Positions 48,283 to 60,925 are shown, numbered from the stretch's first letter. The stretch: 64,000 bases of DNA from Parus major (GCF_001522545.3 NC_031777.1:2472360-2536359), one strand, 5' to 3'. Notes: generated by a model not told the origin, from the letters alone. Numbers and translations are program-made.

Positions 48283-48372
48283 GGCCGGGCTCTGCTCCAC
48301 TGGGCGTGTGACAGAGGACACAAGGAGCTGGTTTCAGTTCTGTTACAGAACGCTGCCGACGTGAACATCCAG
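48283..48372 (+). CDS. ACBD6: ACBD6 exon 6: first canonical ankyrin repeat
   Basis: The acceptor is ttctggctgtttcag and the donor is atccag|gtaaga. The 90-nt exon in phase 0 encodes residues 185-214: GRALLHWACDRGHKEL followed by VSVLLQNAADVNIQ. This is a textbook ankyrin repeat (LLHWA, GHKELV, LLQ, ADVN). The frame stays open into the donor, so at least one more exon is required. The human protein continues with a second ankyrin repeat starting DNEGQTALH, and no counterpart was found in the remaining 15.6 kb. A CR1 fragment starts about 130 bp past this donor. Confidence 0.95.
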
Positions 48373-48499
48373 GTAAGAGGGAACACAGAGGCAAATTGAT
48401 GTCCTACACAGCCCCCTGAACAAATGTTTCCATGAAACTTCTTCCAAAACTCCACAGTGAGTTCTCTCAGGGTATTTATCACAGAAGAGCTGCTCCATT

Positions 48500-49013
48500 C
48501 TGGTGAGACCCCATCTGCAGTGCTGCATCCAGCTCTGGGGAAGCACAGGAAGGACATGGACCTGTTGGAGCAAGTCCAGAGGAGGCTACAAAGTTGATTA
48601 GAGGGATGGAGCACCTCTCCTATGAGGCTGAGAGAACTGGGATTGTTCAGCTTGGAAAAGAGAAAGCTTCAGAGTGACCTAATTACAGCCTTCTAGAACC
48701 TACCAGATAGATGGAATGAGACTGTTTAGATCCCATAGTGACAGGACAAGGGGGAATGACTTAAACTGAAAGAGAGTAGGTTTAGATTAGATATTAGGGA
48801 AAAAAAATTCTTCCCTGTGAGGTTGGTGAGGCTCTGGCACAGGGTGCCCAGAGAAGCTGTGGCTGCCTCATCCCTGGAAGTGTTCAAAGCCAGGCTGGAC
48901 AGAGCTTGGAGGAGCCTGATCTCGTGGAAGGTGTTGCTGCCCATAGCAGGGGTTTGGAGCTAGATGATCTCTAATATCCTTTTCAACTCAAGCCATTCTG
49001 GGATTCCCTTATA
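48500..49013 (+). mobile_element. CR1 LINE fragment next to ACBD6 exon 6
   Basis: About 510 bp: agaccccatctgcagtgctg, then agtccagaggaggctacaaa, ggttTagattagatattaggg (case aside), gcccagagaagctgtggctg, ccctggaagtgttcaaagcc and gagctagatgatctctaata. Plus strand, 5' truncated, starting about 130 bp past the exon 6 donor. Confidence 0.92.
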
Positions 49014-52000
49014 AGAATATCCAAAAAAGGTAAGCTGGGAAAAATAAAAATAATTTTGAGCCACTGAGTTTTTCAGCCCAGGTGTCTGAGCTTAGCAAGC
49101 ACCAGTTTTAGGGTATCTAAATAGACCAGGTTTTGACCTAAACTGGTGCAGCAACCACTTTGCAAATGGTTTCTTCCAGCCAACCAGCCTGGGTCTGCCA
49201 GTGCTCCTGAGTCAACACTCCCAGTTTTGTCAGCTTGTTGTAATTAAGGGCTGACCTGTGTAAATTTGGTCATATTCAGAAATAATTGTCCAACACATTT
49301 CTGTCAGATTATGATTGCCTGCTCTTTACTATCATGGCATATTTTGGCTCTGCTCTCCTTCCCAGTTTGGACATAGATACACCTTTGCTGATGAATCTTT
49401 GAGCTCTTACTGATGAGATATTCAATAAATGCTTCAGGAATTTGTAAGAGGTGGATGTGAAGCAGAGCTGCAGTCTGAAGGCTCGTGGACAGAGCTGTAA
49501 TGTTCACAGGCTACAGATAGCTGTGTTGGTATTTACACAAATTGTTGTAAAAAAGTCTGTCTTGCCCTTTTCTGGGCAGAATTTCTGGTGGGATGGGTAT
49601 GAGGACAGCAGCTCTGCAGTGGCTGGTGAGATGTGTGTGTTTGTGCTTAGGTCTTTTAATGGATTTAATAGGAGTTCTTCCTTACCCAGAAGAGGGGTAG
49701 AGTGAAGCCAGTGCAGATGTGGGGCTTTGCACATCCTGTCCATCTCCTTTCAGTCAGAGCTAGTGAATGGTGTGTTGGATACAGACAGAACAGCTTTGCA
49801 CTGAAATTGGGAAGGAGTGGAATCAGGCACATGCCCATTCCCTTCACCCTGGCAGCCTGGGAGATGGTTCTGGGTTCTCTCTGAAACATTTCTTCTCTTT
49901 GACACTCGTCTCATTCTTTTGAGGTAAAGTCTGACTCTTAGAAGAAAAAGCAGAAGAGAGAATTATTGTATTTTTTTTCCCCTGAGTATTAATTTTCTGT
50001 TAAATTCTTCGCTTTTCTTTTTGATGCATTGCACATTTTCTAACCAGATTATTTTTGGCCAGTAACAAAAGGTTAATAATAGCCATAAAAAGAAAAATCA
50101 ATCTTTGATATGTTTTTCCCCACCAAGGTAATAAAGGAGAATTTTTTATAAAGGTCTCTGTTTGCACGTAGGTGTGTTCCCAGAGAGAACAGACACATTT
50201 TTATTCTCAGCCATATATAAATTGCAATAACATTCCAAGACTTTGTGACTTCATTTTTTTATTTTTTTATTTTTAAATTTTGGCCTTTACCTGGGAAGAA
50301 TTCACATCCAAAACAGGAGAAATTTTAAGAGAAACCAGAAGAAAAAGGGAGAGGGAAAAACTCTGGTTTCCTAACAGGCCATAAACACCACAGCACCTGC
50401 TATAACACATTACCAAAGGCACTATCAGTTAATGTGTAGGCTGTAAAGAACAGTGGCTTCAGTGTGAGGGGATATCTGGTGAATGGGTGATGCTGTTTTT
50501 CCAGAGTGATGTGCTCCCAGCAGAGGTTTCCTTCACACCTCTGTCCAAGCAGCCTCCACAATCTCACCTCTCCAGGTCTTCAGGAATTCTTCTGTCTTGT
50601 TTAATTTTGCAGCAGCACCTTCATGCAGGTTAGCATGAGAGATAAAGAATAAATTAGGGATTACGAGGGTCATGAGCAGATAGTGAAGGAGAGGAATGTT
50701 ACAGACCACTTTTTTTTTAATTGCCTATGTTTTAGTGTGCTTCTAAATAGTTAGTCAAACAGCATGACAGATTTATTCTCTTTTCCATTACCTTTTTAAT
50801 AAATGATCTTCCATCTTGGCTCTTTTGTAGTGTGCTAAGGGATTTAGCTGCCCTAAGCAGGCAGTGACAGTGGTGCTCTCCTGGGTGACCTGCAGCAAGT
50901 CTTACCTGTTCACTGTAGATGTGCCTTAATACCTTTTTCCTGCCTTATTTTAGTTACTTTTATACTATCTACTGTAAAAGTACTGCAGTCTCACAATCAA
51001 GAGGATCTGCAAGAGTCAGTTTATTGCTCTTTGTTGATAAACAGCTTTGGGAGCAGGAGGAGAGGTCTCCTGGCTCTGCTCATTCCTGTAGGGTGCTCAA
51101 ACCCACTTTAATTCTGGGAATAACCCCATACCCCTGGACTGCAGTGGTGCAGTGCCTGTGCTTTTTGTTTCAGCAGTGGTGCTGCATTTTTCACAGGGTG
51201 GTTTGCTAATGTCACTGAAAAGCTGCAGCCACTGAATTCTTTGCTTGTTCATAATTAGCTCTAATAGCACATTTGAAAAGAGGTGGTAAAGCAATTGCCA
51301 TGGGCGAGGGGATACAGAAAGGCAACAGGCTGCTCTGCTTTGTTGAGAAGGGGCATTTGTGTAATGGAATTACCTAAATCTCCAGTGCCAGGGGCCATGT
51401 CAAAGTGGGTGGTGGGGTGGTGTTTTGGAGCTCTGCTGGAAAAACCCAGAGCTTGGGACTCAGTCTGAGAGCAGCCTCCTTCACTGGAACTGTTTGCCTA
51501 AACCAGCAACATAACAGTAACATAATGGAAAGGTAAAAGGTTTTAAGCATAACTCAGTGGTAACATAAGATATCCATTAATATCCATTTCTAGCTTTAAA
51601 ACATAAGATGACATGAATTTTCCTCGCAGAGGATGAGCAACAAAGGAAAACCCCTTTCCTCTATGGGGAGAGTAGCACCTGGATGTGAGGTGCTGCTCAA
51701 GCAGATTTCAGAGGAGCTCCTTTAGTGTATTTGGGGGACATAAACCATAGACTTTCCTCCTGGACTTCCTGTGGCTGCATTTTGTTTTGATTGTGGGTAC
51801 TCCATACTCCAAAATAATAATCCATGTGTTCATGTCATGCCCTTGGGAGTGTATGGGGAACTATCTGGGAGTGGTGCTAAGCAGCTCCACTTACTGTGGT
51901 AAAGCTTTTCTGGCCATGTGAGCAAGTCTTAACATTAATATTGTGAGTTGTAAAGGGAACTGGATCATTAGACACACAGGATAATTAAGGGCTGTGTACA

Positions 52001-55000
52001 TATCTGTGAGCAGCTGAGTTTAAACCATATCTAAGTATTTTATGATTTTTAAACTGCATCATTGTGCAATTATCAATGTTAAGGTAATTACTTTCTGTGC
52101 TGAAATTTTTCTGTAATAATGGCTAAAAGGATGAAACAAAGCTATAGCTGATGTTCAGTTTTTATTTCTTGACTTTTCACTTTCCTGGTAAAGTGCAGAT
52201 CAGTGCACTAAGACTTTAAACCACTGGTCAGCAAGTTCTCAGTAGTCACTTGTGGACCCTTCAGGTGTTTGAGAAGGAAACTTGAGACCAAAGCTGAAAA
52301 TCATCAGGTTAAGAAGTCTGTTGCTAATATGTGGGGTTTATTTTATTCATATCTATATAGTAGTAATTTTGGTGAGAAGCATCTGCTGTCTGTGCTGTCT
52401 GCAGAGAGCATTGGTTGATTTTTGGTACCAGTGTTGGATTTGTATCTTGTACTGATTCATGCAAGGCTGCTCAGTCATATTTATGAACTGAGATGATGCT
52501 TGTCAGCATATTTTGAGTTAGATTGGGGTTTTTATTCTTTTTTTTTTTTCTCTTCTAAATCACATAGGGTAACAGGAAGAGCATGGTTGCTTCCCCAGGC
52601 TGTCTTTTTCCAAGTTCCCAACTTCTGTCCTCTGTTTGTATCCTAACACTGGTGATCAGAGTGTTCCTGGACACATGGAGCAGCCATCCCCTTGTGATAC
52701 CTTACCTGACTGGGGATAAAAAAAAAAGAGAAAAAAACCTTTTCAAATGAAGACAATACAAACATAATAAATGGCAGGGAGGGTTCATCTCCTTCATGAC
52801 TCAATCCTTTTCAAACAACATTATTATTGACTGACCTATTGGTTGCCAAAAAGGAAAATCAATTGTACTAGAAGTAGTTGCTGGGCCACAGATCACAGAA
52901 CTAACCCAGCAGAGACAGGTTGATTTTTATCAACTATCCAAAGACTAATTTCCATCATTAGCTAAAAATGAAGTAGAAATTATGGATATGTCGAAGATTG
53001 CTAAGATTGGTGGTCTCTTAGTTTTGTGTGTTTGTGTGGGTTTGCTGTTTTCCTGCCTGACTCTTAAAAGGTTTGTGTCTGTAGAGGATAAAAAGAAGCA
53101 AGGAATAGTCAGGCCTGCTTGCATACCTGTTTTTATTTTTTCTTATCAGCCTTCTTAATTTGGATTTCACAGCAAGGGTCTTGTGTTGGAGGCATGTAGA
53201 TATTTAAAAATGAAGCTGGTCTCAGCAAATGTGCATCCCTTCCTTGCCTCCTGCACTAAACATTAGTCATGCCTTCATGATCCTGTGCCTGTAGGGAGAT
53301 GAAGAAATCAGTGTGGATGTTTTGACTGTTGTGACCAAGGACCACAGGCTCCATCTACACATCTTTCCCCCTCCCCAGTGGGATGGGGGATGCAAACACA
53401 CTTGTGGGTAGGCTGCCAGCTGCCAAAGTCCTCTGCTGTTATGACCATTCTCTAAACCTGGCTGAGATTAAATAGGAACATGACAGCCTCATGGCCTTGC
53501 AGTTAATGTCCCTAGGATCAATTTCTCCCTAAATATACTAAAAGCCTGACTCAGAAATCTGGGAGGGGCCCTGTCCTGGACCTGATACTGCAGCAGAAGC
53601 TTTGGCATGGGTACACTCGCAGCAACCAAAGGATGTCACAGGCAATGCTGAATTGATCACTACTGTGGGAGGGAGCTACAGTGGCAAACACATGGGGGAC
53701 ACTAAACAGAGATGAAAAGCAAAGCAGTGAGAGCAGATTTATTAACCACAGTAGTGTCCTTCTTCCCTTAACCACCCCCCATCCCTGTCTCAGTATTTCC
53801 ATGGCCAGTTTTGTCAAGCAGATCTCTGAAGACTCTGCAGCCTCGTACCCCTTCAGTCTTGACAGTGCTGCCAAGGGGTGTGAGAGCCATTAGCCAAAAG
53901 AAAGGAGAGATCTGCTTAGTGACAGAGGGTAGCATTCTACATTAGAGCATTGACATGGTGCCAGTCACAGTTATTACAAGTGGCACAGCTCCACGTCTCT
54001 CCTGCGGGTCTCTCTGTAGAATGTAGGTTGGCAGCAGGTTGAATGTTAAATGGTCACCACTCAGCAGATGCTGTTTTTACCTACTGGGAGAAAAGTCCCT
54101 TTCAGCAGAAACATTTGCAAAGTATTTGCACACTAAATATATGCTGGGAAAGGCAGAGATTTATCCCTGGTTTGCTCCTTAGCTTCTGAAGCCACCTCAG
54201 GCCTCACCGACACTAACCATCAGTTGTACAGACGATGAGATGTTTCCTTCTGCTTGTCCAGGCTGGGCTTTTTAGCATTGTTTCTTCCTATCTTCCAGCT
54301 TGACATGTCCATTCTTTGTTTCTTCTGCTCCCTGTAGACAGATGAATCATTGCTCCATGGCTGATGCAGCACAAGCAGTTGGCATCCTTGCACAGGCAGC
54401 CCATGTGCAGCACTGCCTGCAAAGCAGCTCACCAGCCAGGAACTGCTGCAGGCTCCTGTGTCCTGCAAAACCAGTGTTTGAAAAGTGAAATCCAAGAGCT
54501 GGTCCTGAAGAAACTCACAGTGCTTTTGGGGTAATCAAAAGGCAGGGTTTAAAAAGCCAGGACCAGGGACAGTAGCACATTTTAGTGGCTTGTGAGCATC
54601 ACCTTGTACCAAGGGCTGTGCTGTGCAGAGGGAGGCACTTCCCATGGCCTGTGCTGGGGCAGGAATGCAGTCTGGCAGAAGGCACATAGTTTTAGCTCAG
54701 GGAGCCCTGTGCTTGATTCCATGCCTGACAGCACAGCTCTTTTGTGGTACACTCCCTGTCTATGCTCACAGGAGACAGAAGCCAGCAGCAGCAGCAGTGA
54801 GCTTTGAGGTCAGTGCAGGTGGCACCATGGAGATATCTTGCTCCCCACTGTGTTCATGTGTCCCTGTAGAGGTAGGAAAGAGCCTTGAATGCCTCCCTGC
54901 AAAGACATGGGATGGCCCCATGGCCCTTGGTCCCAGGGTCATCTTTGAAATCAGCACGTGTTAAAAGACCTGTAATTCCTGAGGTCATTGTTGGAAATGC

Positions 55001-55080
55001 TTTAGCCCCTCATTAAGGTGTTTGGTTAACTGCACAAACAGGATACCACTGGCAGCCAAGCTGGTTCTTCAGGTGAACAC

Positions 55081-55167
55081 ATCACCCTAGAAATGGTCTC
55101 TAATCACCCTAGGAATGGTCTCTAATCACCCTAGGAATGGTCTCTAATCACTCTAGGAATGGTCTCC
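55081..55167 (+). repeat. 22-bp minisatellite, about 4 units
   Basis: Units begin with atcaccctag or atcactctag at 55081, 55103, 55125 and 55147, each followed by gaatggtctcta or a one-base variant. The exact 22-bp spacing and low divergence suggest a recent expansion. Confidence 0.92.
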
Positions 55168-56124
55168 AGCCTTGCTTCATTTCCTATGGCTTTGGCTTCA
55201 CCTGTCCCTGCCTGAGGAACCACCAAGCCATCAGCTACTCTTTGCTCAGGAGAGATTGTTCTTTGCTCAGCCTCTTGGAAAAGCTTTCCCTGTTTTGAAG
55301 AAGTTCTGCCACTCACCTTCTCCCTGAGGACTCCTCAATTTGAAAAAAGCCTCAAGGCTTTACTTTCAAATGGAATTTTGTATTCATCTGTTGTCAGCAG
55401 TTGTTTCTTCCAGTTTGTTCTAGAAACCAAAACCAAACAAACCCATACAGAACAAAAAAACAACAAAAAAACCCACCTCCAGTTCTTGGTAAATCATTGG
55501 GGCATCTCAAATTTGAAGTCTTCAGTACAAAGTTATTTGTTAAGTTTTGCTAAATAAGATTGTTCTAATACTTTAGATGCTGGGGCAGTAACTCTTGAAG
55601 TTTATTTTGGTTATATGTTAAGATTTTTCATGATTATAGCTCCATGGATTGTAAGTGGCAGAGCAGCACTGAAAATGGCAAAGCTAATTTAGTAAGTTCC
55701 CATATCTCAACTGGTACATGTTACTTTTGCATCCATGAGGACAGTATTGGTGCAGGAGATTTTCTAGCTCAGAATCATGTCTCCAGTGACAGGGAAGAGT
55801 GAATGCTGAGAAGACAGAGTAGGGTGAGCATACAGTGATAATTTCATATATTTTCCCAGAATCCATGGCTTGTAGGCTTCCTGAACCACTGTTACTATCT
55901 TTGCACTTCTGGATTATTTTTGATGAATTTCTTTCATCTCTCTTTGGATCCCCTAACTTTATGCTAGTGGGAGTCTGTAGTTTAGCTGTGCATTTGCTTT
56001 GCACTTGCCATGATCATTTCATGTAAGAGCCCTTTCTTGTGTAATGAGAAACATTAATTGTTCCCCCAGTTACCTCCTCTGTCCTGCTTTTGACTTTATT
56101 GGCCTCCTTGATTCCCCTTGATCA

Positions 56125-56894
56125 CTTCTTTTTCAGACTGAGGAGTTTTACCTGTTTAATCCTACCCCATTTGGAAGCAGCTCAGTAACTTTGCCACTTG
56201 TCATTCTTTGGGTCATTTCTAGTTCTTTCTTATTGCTCTCAGATGAAGAGAGCAGCACTTCTCCCAGCACCCAAGCTGTAAGTGCAATATCAGATATAAT
56301 GAAGCAATATAGTGATGTGTTTTCTTATTTCCTTTTTTCCTTCCCCCAATGCCTCCTTGTTGTTTGTTTTTTATTAACTACCATTGAATACTGAGCTGGT
56401 GTTAAAGAGCTGTCTGTAATAACTCATAATCTTTCTACACAGTGGTAGTAATAGCTAGATCAGAGCCCCTTGCAGTGGATTTAGACTGAAGATTGTTTTT
56501 CCACATGTGCATTACTTGGTGTTTATTAGAGCTGAATTTCATCTGCAGGCTTTTCACCCTGTCACCTTGAGATCCTTTTTTTGGCATTTTACAGGCAGCT
56601 TTTGGTTTAAAGGACTTGGATGATTCACTCCCAGCCTGCTTCCCCTGTTCCCTTCTGTGGGCTGAAGAACCCAGGCCTTTACCCCTCAAAGTACCTTTTA
56701 CCCCTCAAAGGCTCCAGCTCTCAGCAACAATTGTGCAAGCTGGTTGTTTACTCCTATTCAATTTCTAATTTTGTAATCAGTTCTCAAGTAATGGTCTTCC
56801 CTCTTGCTCTATGACAGCATCATTTAATAGTCTTTGGTGAGAGGGTGTGTCCAAAGGCTTTTGGAAATCCATGTGTACAGACATTCCCACTCGT
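56125..56894 (-). pseudogene. Ancient CR1 LINE relic with reverse-transcriptase remnant, minus strand
   Basis: Read on the minus strand, about 56500-56570 encodes LQMKFSSNKHQVMHM, which matches the conserved KWQMKFN..K..VMH segment near the C-terminus of CR1 ORF2 reverse transcriptase. DNA landmarks in the usual order continue to both sides, including cagactgaggagttttacct at about 56137 and ttaatagtctttggtgagag at about 56825. Stops and gaps break the frame. Much more diverged than the other CR1 fragments here, so an older insertion. A solo LTR interrupts or abuts its right side at 56900. Confidence 0.75.
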
Positions 56895-56899
56895 GTGGG

Positions 56900-57387
56900 T
56901 GTTGTGGTTTTAAAGTATTAGCTAAAGAAATTACCAGAAAACTTCTTTATTTTTTGTTGTGAGATATGGATTAGAACAAGAGCAAAACAGGTTTAAAACT
57001 TAAAAGGAACAAAGAAAGTTTATTAACAACTATAAGAATAAGAAACCAGAATAAAACTTACAGAAACCTTTTTTTCTTCACTACTTAACCATTCTTTTGT
57101 TTACATGACAACATAGAGACAAAAAACTTGGTTGTTAAAATAGTCTCAATTTTGCTATAGTCTTTTTACCAGTTTTGTAGAGAAAAAGAAGGGTTTTTTT
57201 GCTAATTTATGGAGTTTTTCACAAGAAAACTATTTTCTTCATGGCTTTTTATTTCTTTGATGTCAGCTGCTTGGAAATTCTGTTATCAGTTTTTTTCTTC
57301 CCATTTCACATTATTCTGAGGTGTGTTATGGGTTAATGAGTTAAGATGGGGTGTCATTTTTTAAATTAGCAAATCTAAACTACTACA
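56900..57387 (-). mobile_element. Solo LTR of a second endogenous-retrovirus family
   Basis: A 488-bp block starting TGTTGTGGTTTTAAAG and ending AACTACTACA, flanked by exact 5-bp duplications gtggg at 56895-56899 and 57388-57392. The TG...CA ends plus the duplication fit a retroviral LTR, and 5 bp is typical of ERVL-like families. It is unrelated to the LTRs at 5.5 and 25.2 kb. Strand is uncertain: minus is favoured because an AATAAA lies on that strand (tttattaac at about 57020 read in reverse). No coding region. Confidence 0.7.
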
Positions 57388-58167
57388 GTGGGATAGCAGA
57401 AGTCTTGGTGGGTAGCAAAGGCTGGTGCCATCCTCTCCCTGCCTGTCACAGAAAAACTACTCAGTTGCTTCCTTTTGTAGCAAAACAAGTAAATCCTATC
57501 TTGGAGAAATCTAGTTTATCTAACACACTAATGGACTGTGCCACCTGTGCATTCCATGTTGCAATGAGTCTTCCCTTGTATTTTAACAGAGCTCAGCTAG
57601 GCTGGAATAGAAGTTTGTTATAAAACAAAGGCCTGAACATCCACAAAGGTGTGTTGAGGCTGTCTGTGGTGTTCATCCTCAGGTTAGGAGGTGCCTGTCT
57701 ACAGCTGGGTACCAGCATTGAAACAACTGTTGAACTTCCATCATCTAAATCCGTTTCTGCCGTTCCAGCCAATTAAACATTAAAATGAGCGTGACAAATA
57801 AGTGTTTGTTTATGGGTCAGTAACTCTGGAGTATGGCAGTGACATGGCTGCTTGAGACAATCCATTTCAGTGCAGGCCTGGGCAGCCCAACATCCTCAGC
57901 TGTGTAATTGCTTTTATAGGGAAAGGGAAGTAATAAGGATAATGCAGCTATCAGGCCCCGACTCACTAGTTCAGAAACTTCCCCTTGCCAATCAAATTCC
58001 TTTGGTATTCAACCAGTTTTAGGCTTGTTCCAAAGGCATTATTGTGCTGTCAGAAAATATCCTGATGGATATATGCATTCTCTCCAGTGTTGGATGTTAC
58101 CTTCTTGGTTTTGTCCACCAGCCAGCCCTCAGTGCACACTTTATGGCAACAGACAGGCATGTCTTGT

Positions 58168-58222
58168 CCCTCTCCCTCCCTTCCCCCTCCCCTATTATAT
58201 ATATATATATATTTTTTTTTTC
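58168..58222 (+). repeat. Pyrimidine tract followed by (TA)n and poly-T
   Basis: A tccctccc-type run, then about ten TA units, then eleven or so T ending tttcag. It resembles a splice acceptor by chance; no exon follows. Confidence 0.8.
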
Positions 58223-60034
58223 AGCACTATTAGATTATTAAATGCTTAATGACTATTCCATTCCTGCTAACTATACTTTTGATGAGCCACAGTAATAAAA
58301 CTTTGTAACAGCGAAGCGTGTGTCTGGTTCCTTTATAGGAAGGGCACATTTGGGGAGCTGAAGTAATGGGGGATAAAACTCAATTAATGAATAGAAATAA
58401 AAAGAAGTAAATGAGGTAATCAAACTCAGAGAAATTAGTATTGGCAGGTCCTGAATGATGCTCTTGGATGAACAATCTTTCAAAATCCTTCCTTGTATGC
58501 CGCTGCTGTCTCTTTATTTATTATTAAAATAACATGATCCATGAGGCGCTCGGGGTGACTCCCAGCCTAGCTAATTCTAATTAATCCAGTCAGGGAGAGC
58601 AGCAGGGTAAGTGGAGCAGTCTATCGGATTGAAATTCATAACTTAATTGAGGTCAAAGTCCTGGGTTGGGAGAACAAAAGTCTTTCACTGGGACCAGGCA
58701 GATCAATAGCAATAAATATCTGGCTTGGATGCAAGTAGCTTACAGTGACGGATTATCTGACACTGGCCAGAGGTCTTGGTCTTGTTCAGGGCAAAGTCCT
58801 GTGGTATGTACAGCAGAGGGTGACTTTTGCCAGTGTTCCCTCCAAAGCCCCAAACAACTCTTGAAGGACTCATGGGACCCTCAGGAGAAGGATGTCCATA
58901 CAGAAGTCCACATGAGTCATGGTGAAATTTGGTTTCTCAAGGTACAGGTGTCTCATCAGTAGCACAAGGGCAAGTGTCACATTAGTGCTGATGGAGGCTG
59001 GAAGAAGTTGCTCAGACTTACAGGAACTTGGAGCTAAATCACAAGCTTGTCCAGAAAAAGACCTTTAGGATCAGGGGAAGCTGAACCATGGACGGATGGG
59101 CTTTAAGCCAAGTCTGTATTTATAGCACGTTTCCATAGGAGGAGAGAGGAAAGTTGGAAGTGTAAATAATCATTAAGGTGGGTTTGTAGTGTGAGAGAAA
59201 ACAGCAGAGGCAGATGTGGTGCTGCCTGTTCTTCAGAAAAGCATCCAGTTTCTACTGTGACCTCCAAAATGTTCTGTTCCAAGGGGTTTGCATGTGCTAA
59301 GGATGGCTGGTTTCCCAAACCCTTGCCCAAGCAAGTTTGTGTGTTGCCTAAACCAGAGAGGAAGCCCAAAGTCCTGGCCTGGGATTTGTGGCCTTTGCAC
59401 TGTGCACAAGCCTTCCCTGGAAGTGGGCACTGAAATCCTCATCAATACCAGCAACTGAAGAAGTTTCTCTGAACTTTGAAACGAGCAGGGTCCTTCAGCT
59501 GGAGCTGAGAATTAAAATGCAATCTTCCCCTGGGCCGTTATTAATGCGAGGTTTATGCAGATTGGACTGCTCTGCTCGTATCCTCTTTGCAGAGGACAAA
59601 TACTGCTGTGGTCAGCACTCAATACATCCCAGATGGATGTTGTTCTGCCAATGCACTTCAACACAGCTTGGAAGAGAGATGGAAACCGCAGCTTGGATGC
59701 AGCCAGGACTTGGTTTGACACACCTGCTCCTCCCATTAACACTGCATGAGTCTAAAGCATCTGCTCTTGTCCAGCTTGCCAGAAATGTTCAGAGATCTCT
59801 TTGGCTCCACAGGTCAGGTTTCCATGTGTAGGGCAAAAGCCTTGGCTGGTCAGGTGTCAGGTTTTACTGTGATGAGCAACTGTTGGGTTTTTTGGGTGTA
59901 TAAATGGTACTTCTGTATCCTCACACCCTTTTGAAACTGTCTCTGAGAAACACCTCTTGTTTTCCACTGCAGGACATTTGCTTTGTGTGGACAGAATGCA
60001 GTGAACAAGGCAGCTCTTCAGTACAGACACACAT

Positions 60035-60130
60035 CTATATAATTTATATATAATTATATATATATAGATATAATTATTTTTATATATTAATATATATTAA
60101 TATTATTATTTTTTTTTACTATATACTACT
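60035..60130. repeat. AT-rich (TATATAAT)n-like tract
   Basis: About 95 bp composed almost only of A and T, with repeated atatata and attaatat units. Confidence 0.85.
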
Positions 60131-60589
60131 GTTATCACCTAATACTTACTATTTTACTACTTTCCTCATTCGTGTCCCATCCATGGCACAACCTCCTCCC
60201 TCTAAGCTGGTGGTTTCACTCTCCAGATTCCTGTTGGATTATTTGTATGCTCCTGCTTCATTCCTGCCCAGCCTGTACAAGAGCAAAAAGTTCCTGAGGC
60301 TGTTAAACAATGCAAACAAAACTGAGCTGGCAACTGTCATCAAGGGGAGAAGGGGCTGAGTGATTTATTTTGCTGTATATAAAAACTTAACAGAAAAATC
60401 CAAGTACTGAACAATTTGTGACTTAATAGCAAGAAGAGCAACACATCTTGAATATACAGAACTTTGATATTGCACTTTAGCTTGAGTTATGGCTCTGCTA
60501 AGGTTTAGGAGGAAAATAAATTAAAATATGAATATAAGCATTTTTTCTCTTCATAGAGCCACACCTGTGATGCAGGTGAGAGAACTTGC

Positions 60590-60610
60590 TTTTTTTTTTT
60601 TTTTTTTTTT
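60590..60610 (+). repeat. Poly-T run (21 bases)
   Basis: Uninterrupted T run. It could be the complement of a retroposon A-tail, but no body is recognised next to it. Confidence 0.9.
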
Positions 60611-60784
60611 ATCTGAGAGAAATAACAAGATCTGTCCATTCAGAGCTGGGTTTCCACAGTTATATATGTTATCAAAAAACATAGCAGTAGGTGCCCAGAT
60701 CTGTAGAATATGTGGATTCAGTGAAGAAATTCTGTTTATGGTTCTTTTCAGAGTCAAGTTTCGGTTTCTAATCCTCCAGTTTTG

Positions 60785-60925
60785 CTCCAGAATCCCAGCG
60801 TGACCTTGAACAAGTCACTTGATTTCTTTCTGTCATGGTTTCCCATTTGGGAAATGGTGGGGCAAATAATCGTTTTTTATCTCATGGATATAACAAGATT
60901 ATAAAAATATGGTACTTTTAAGAAT
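60785..60925 (+). mobile_element. MIR-like ancient SINE
   Basis: Contains gtgaccttgaacaagtcact, then catggtttcccatttgggaa, atggtggggcaaataatcg and a later ctcatggatataacaagatt. These match the MIR core in order (gtgaccttgggcaagtcac, tttcc, aatgggg, ataat). Plus orientation, diverged. Confidence 0.78.

Noticed and set aside
58190..58225. Splice acceptor (pyrimidine tract ending tttcag)
   Set aside because: The tract is a microsatellite, and the following sequence does not encode any part of ACBD6.
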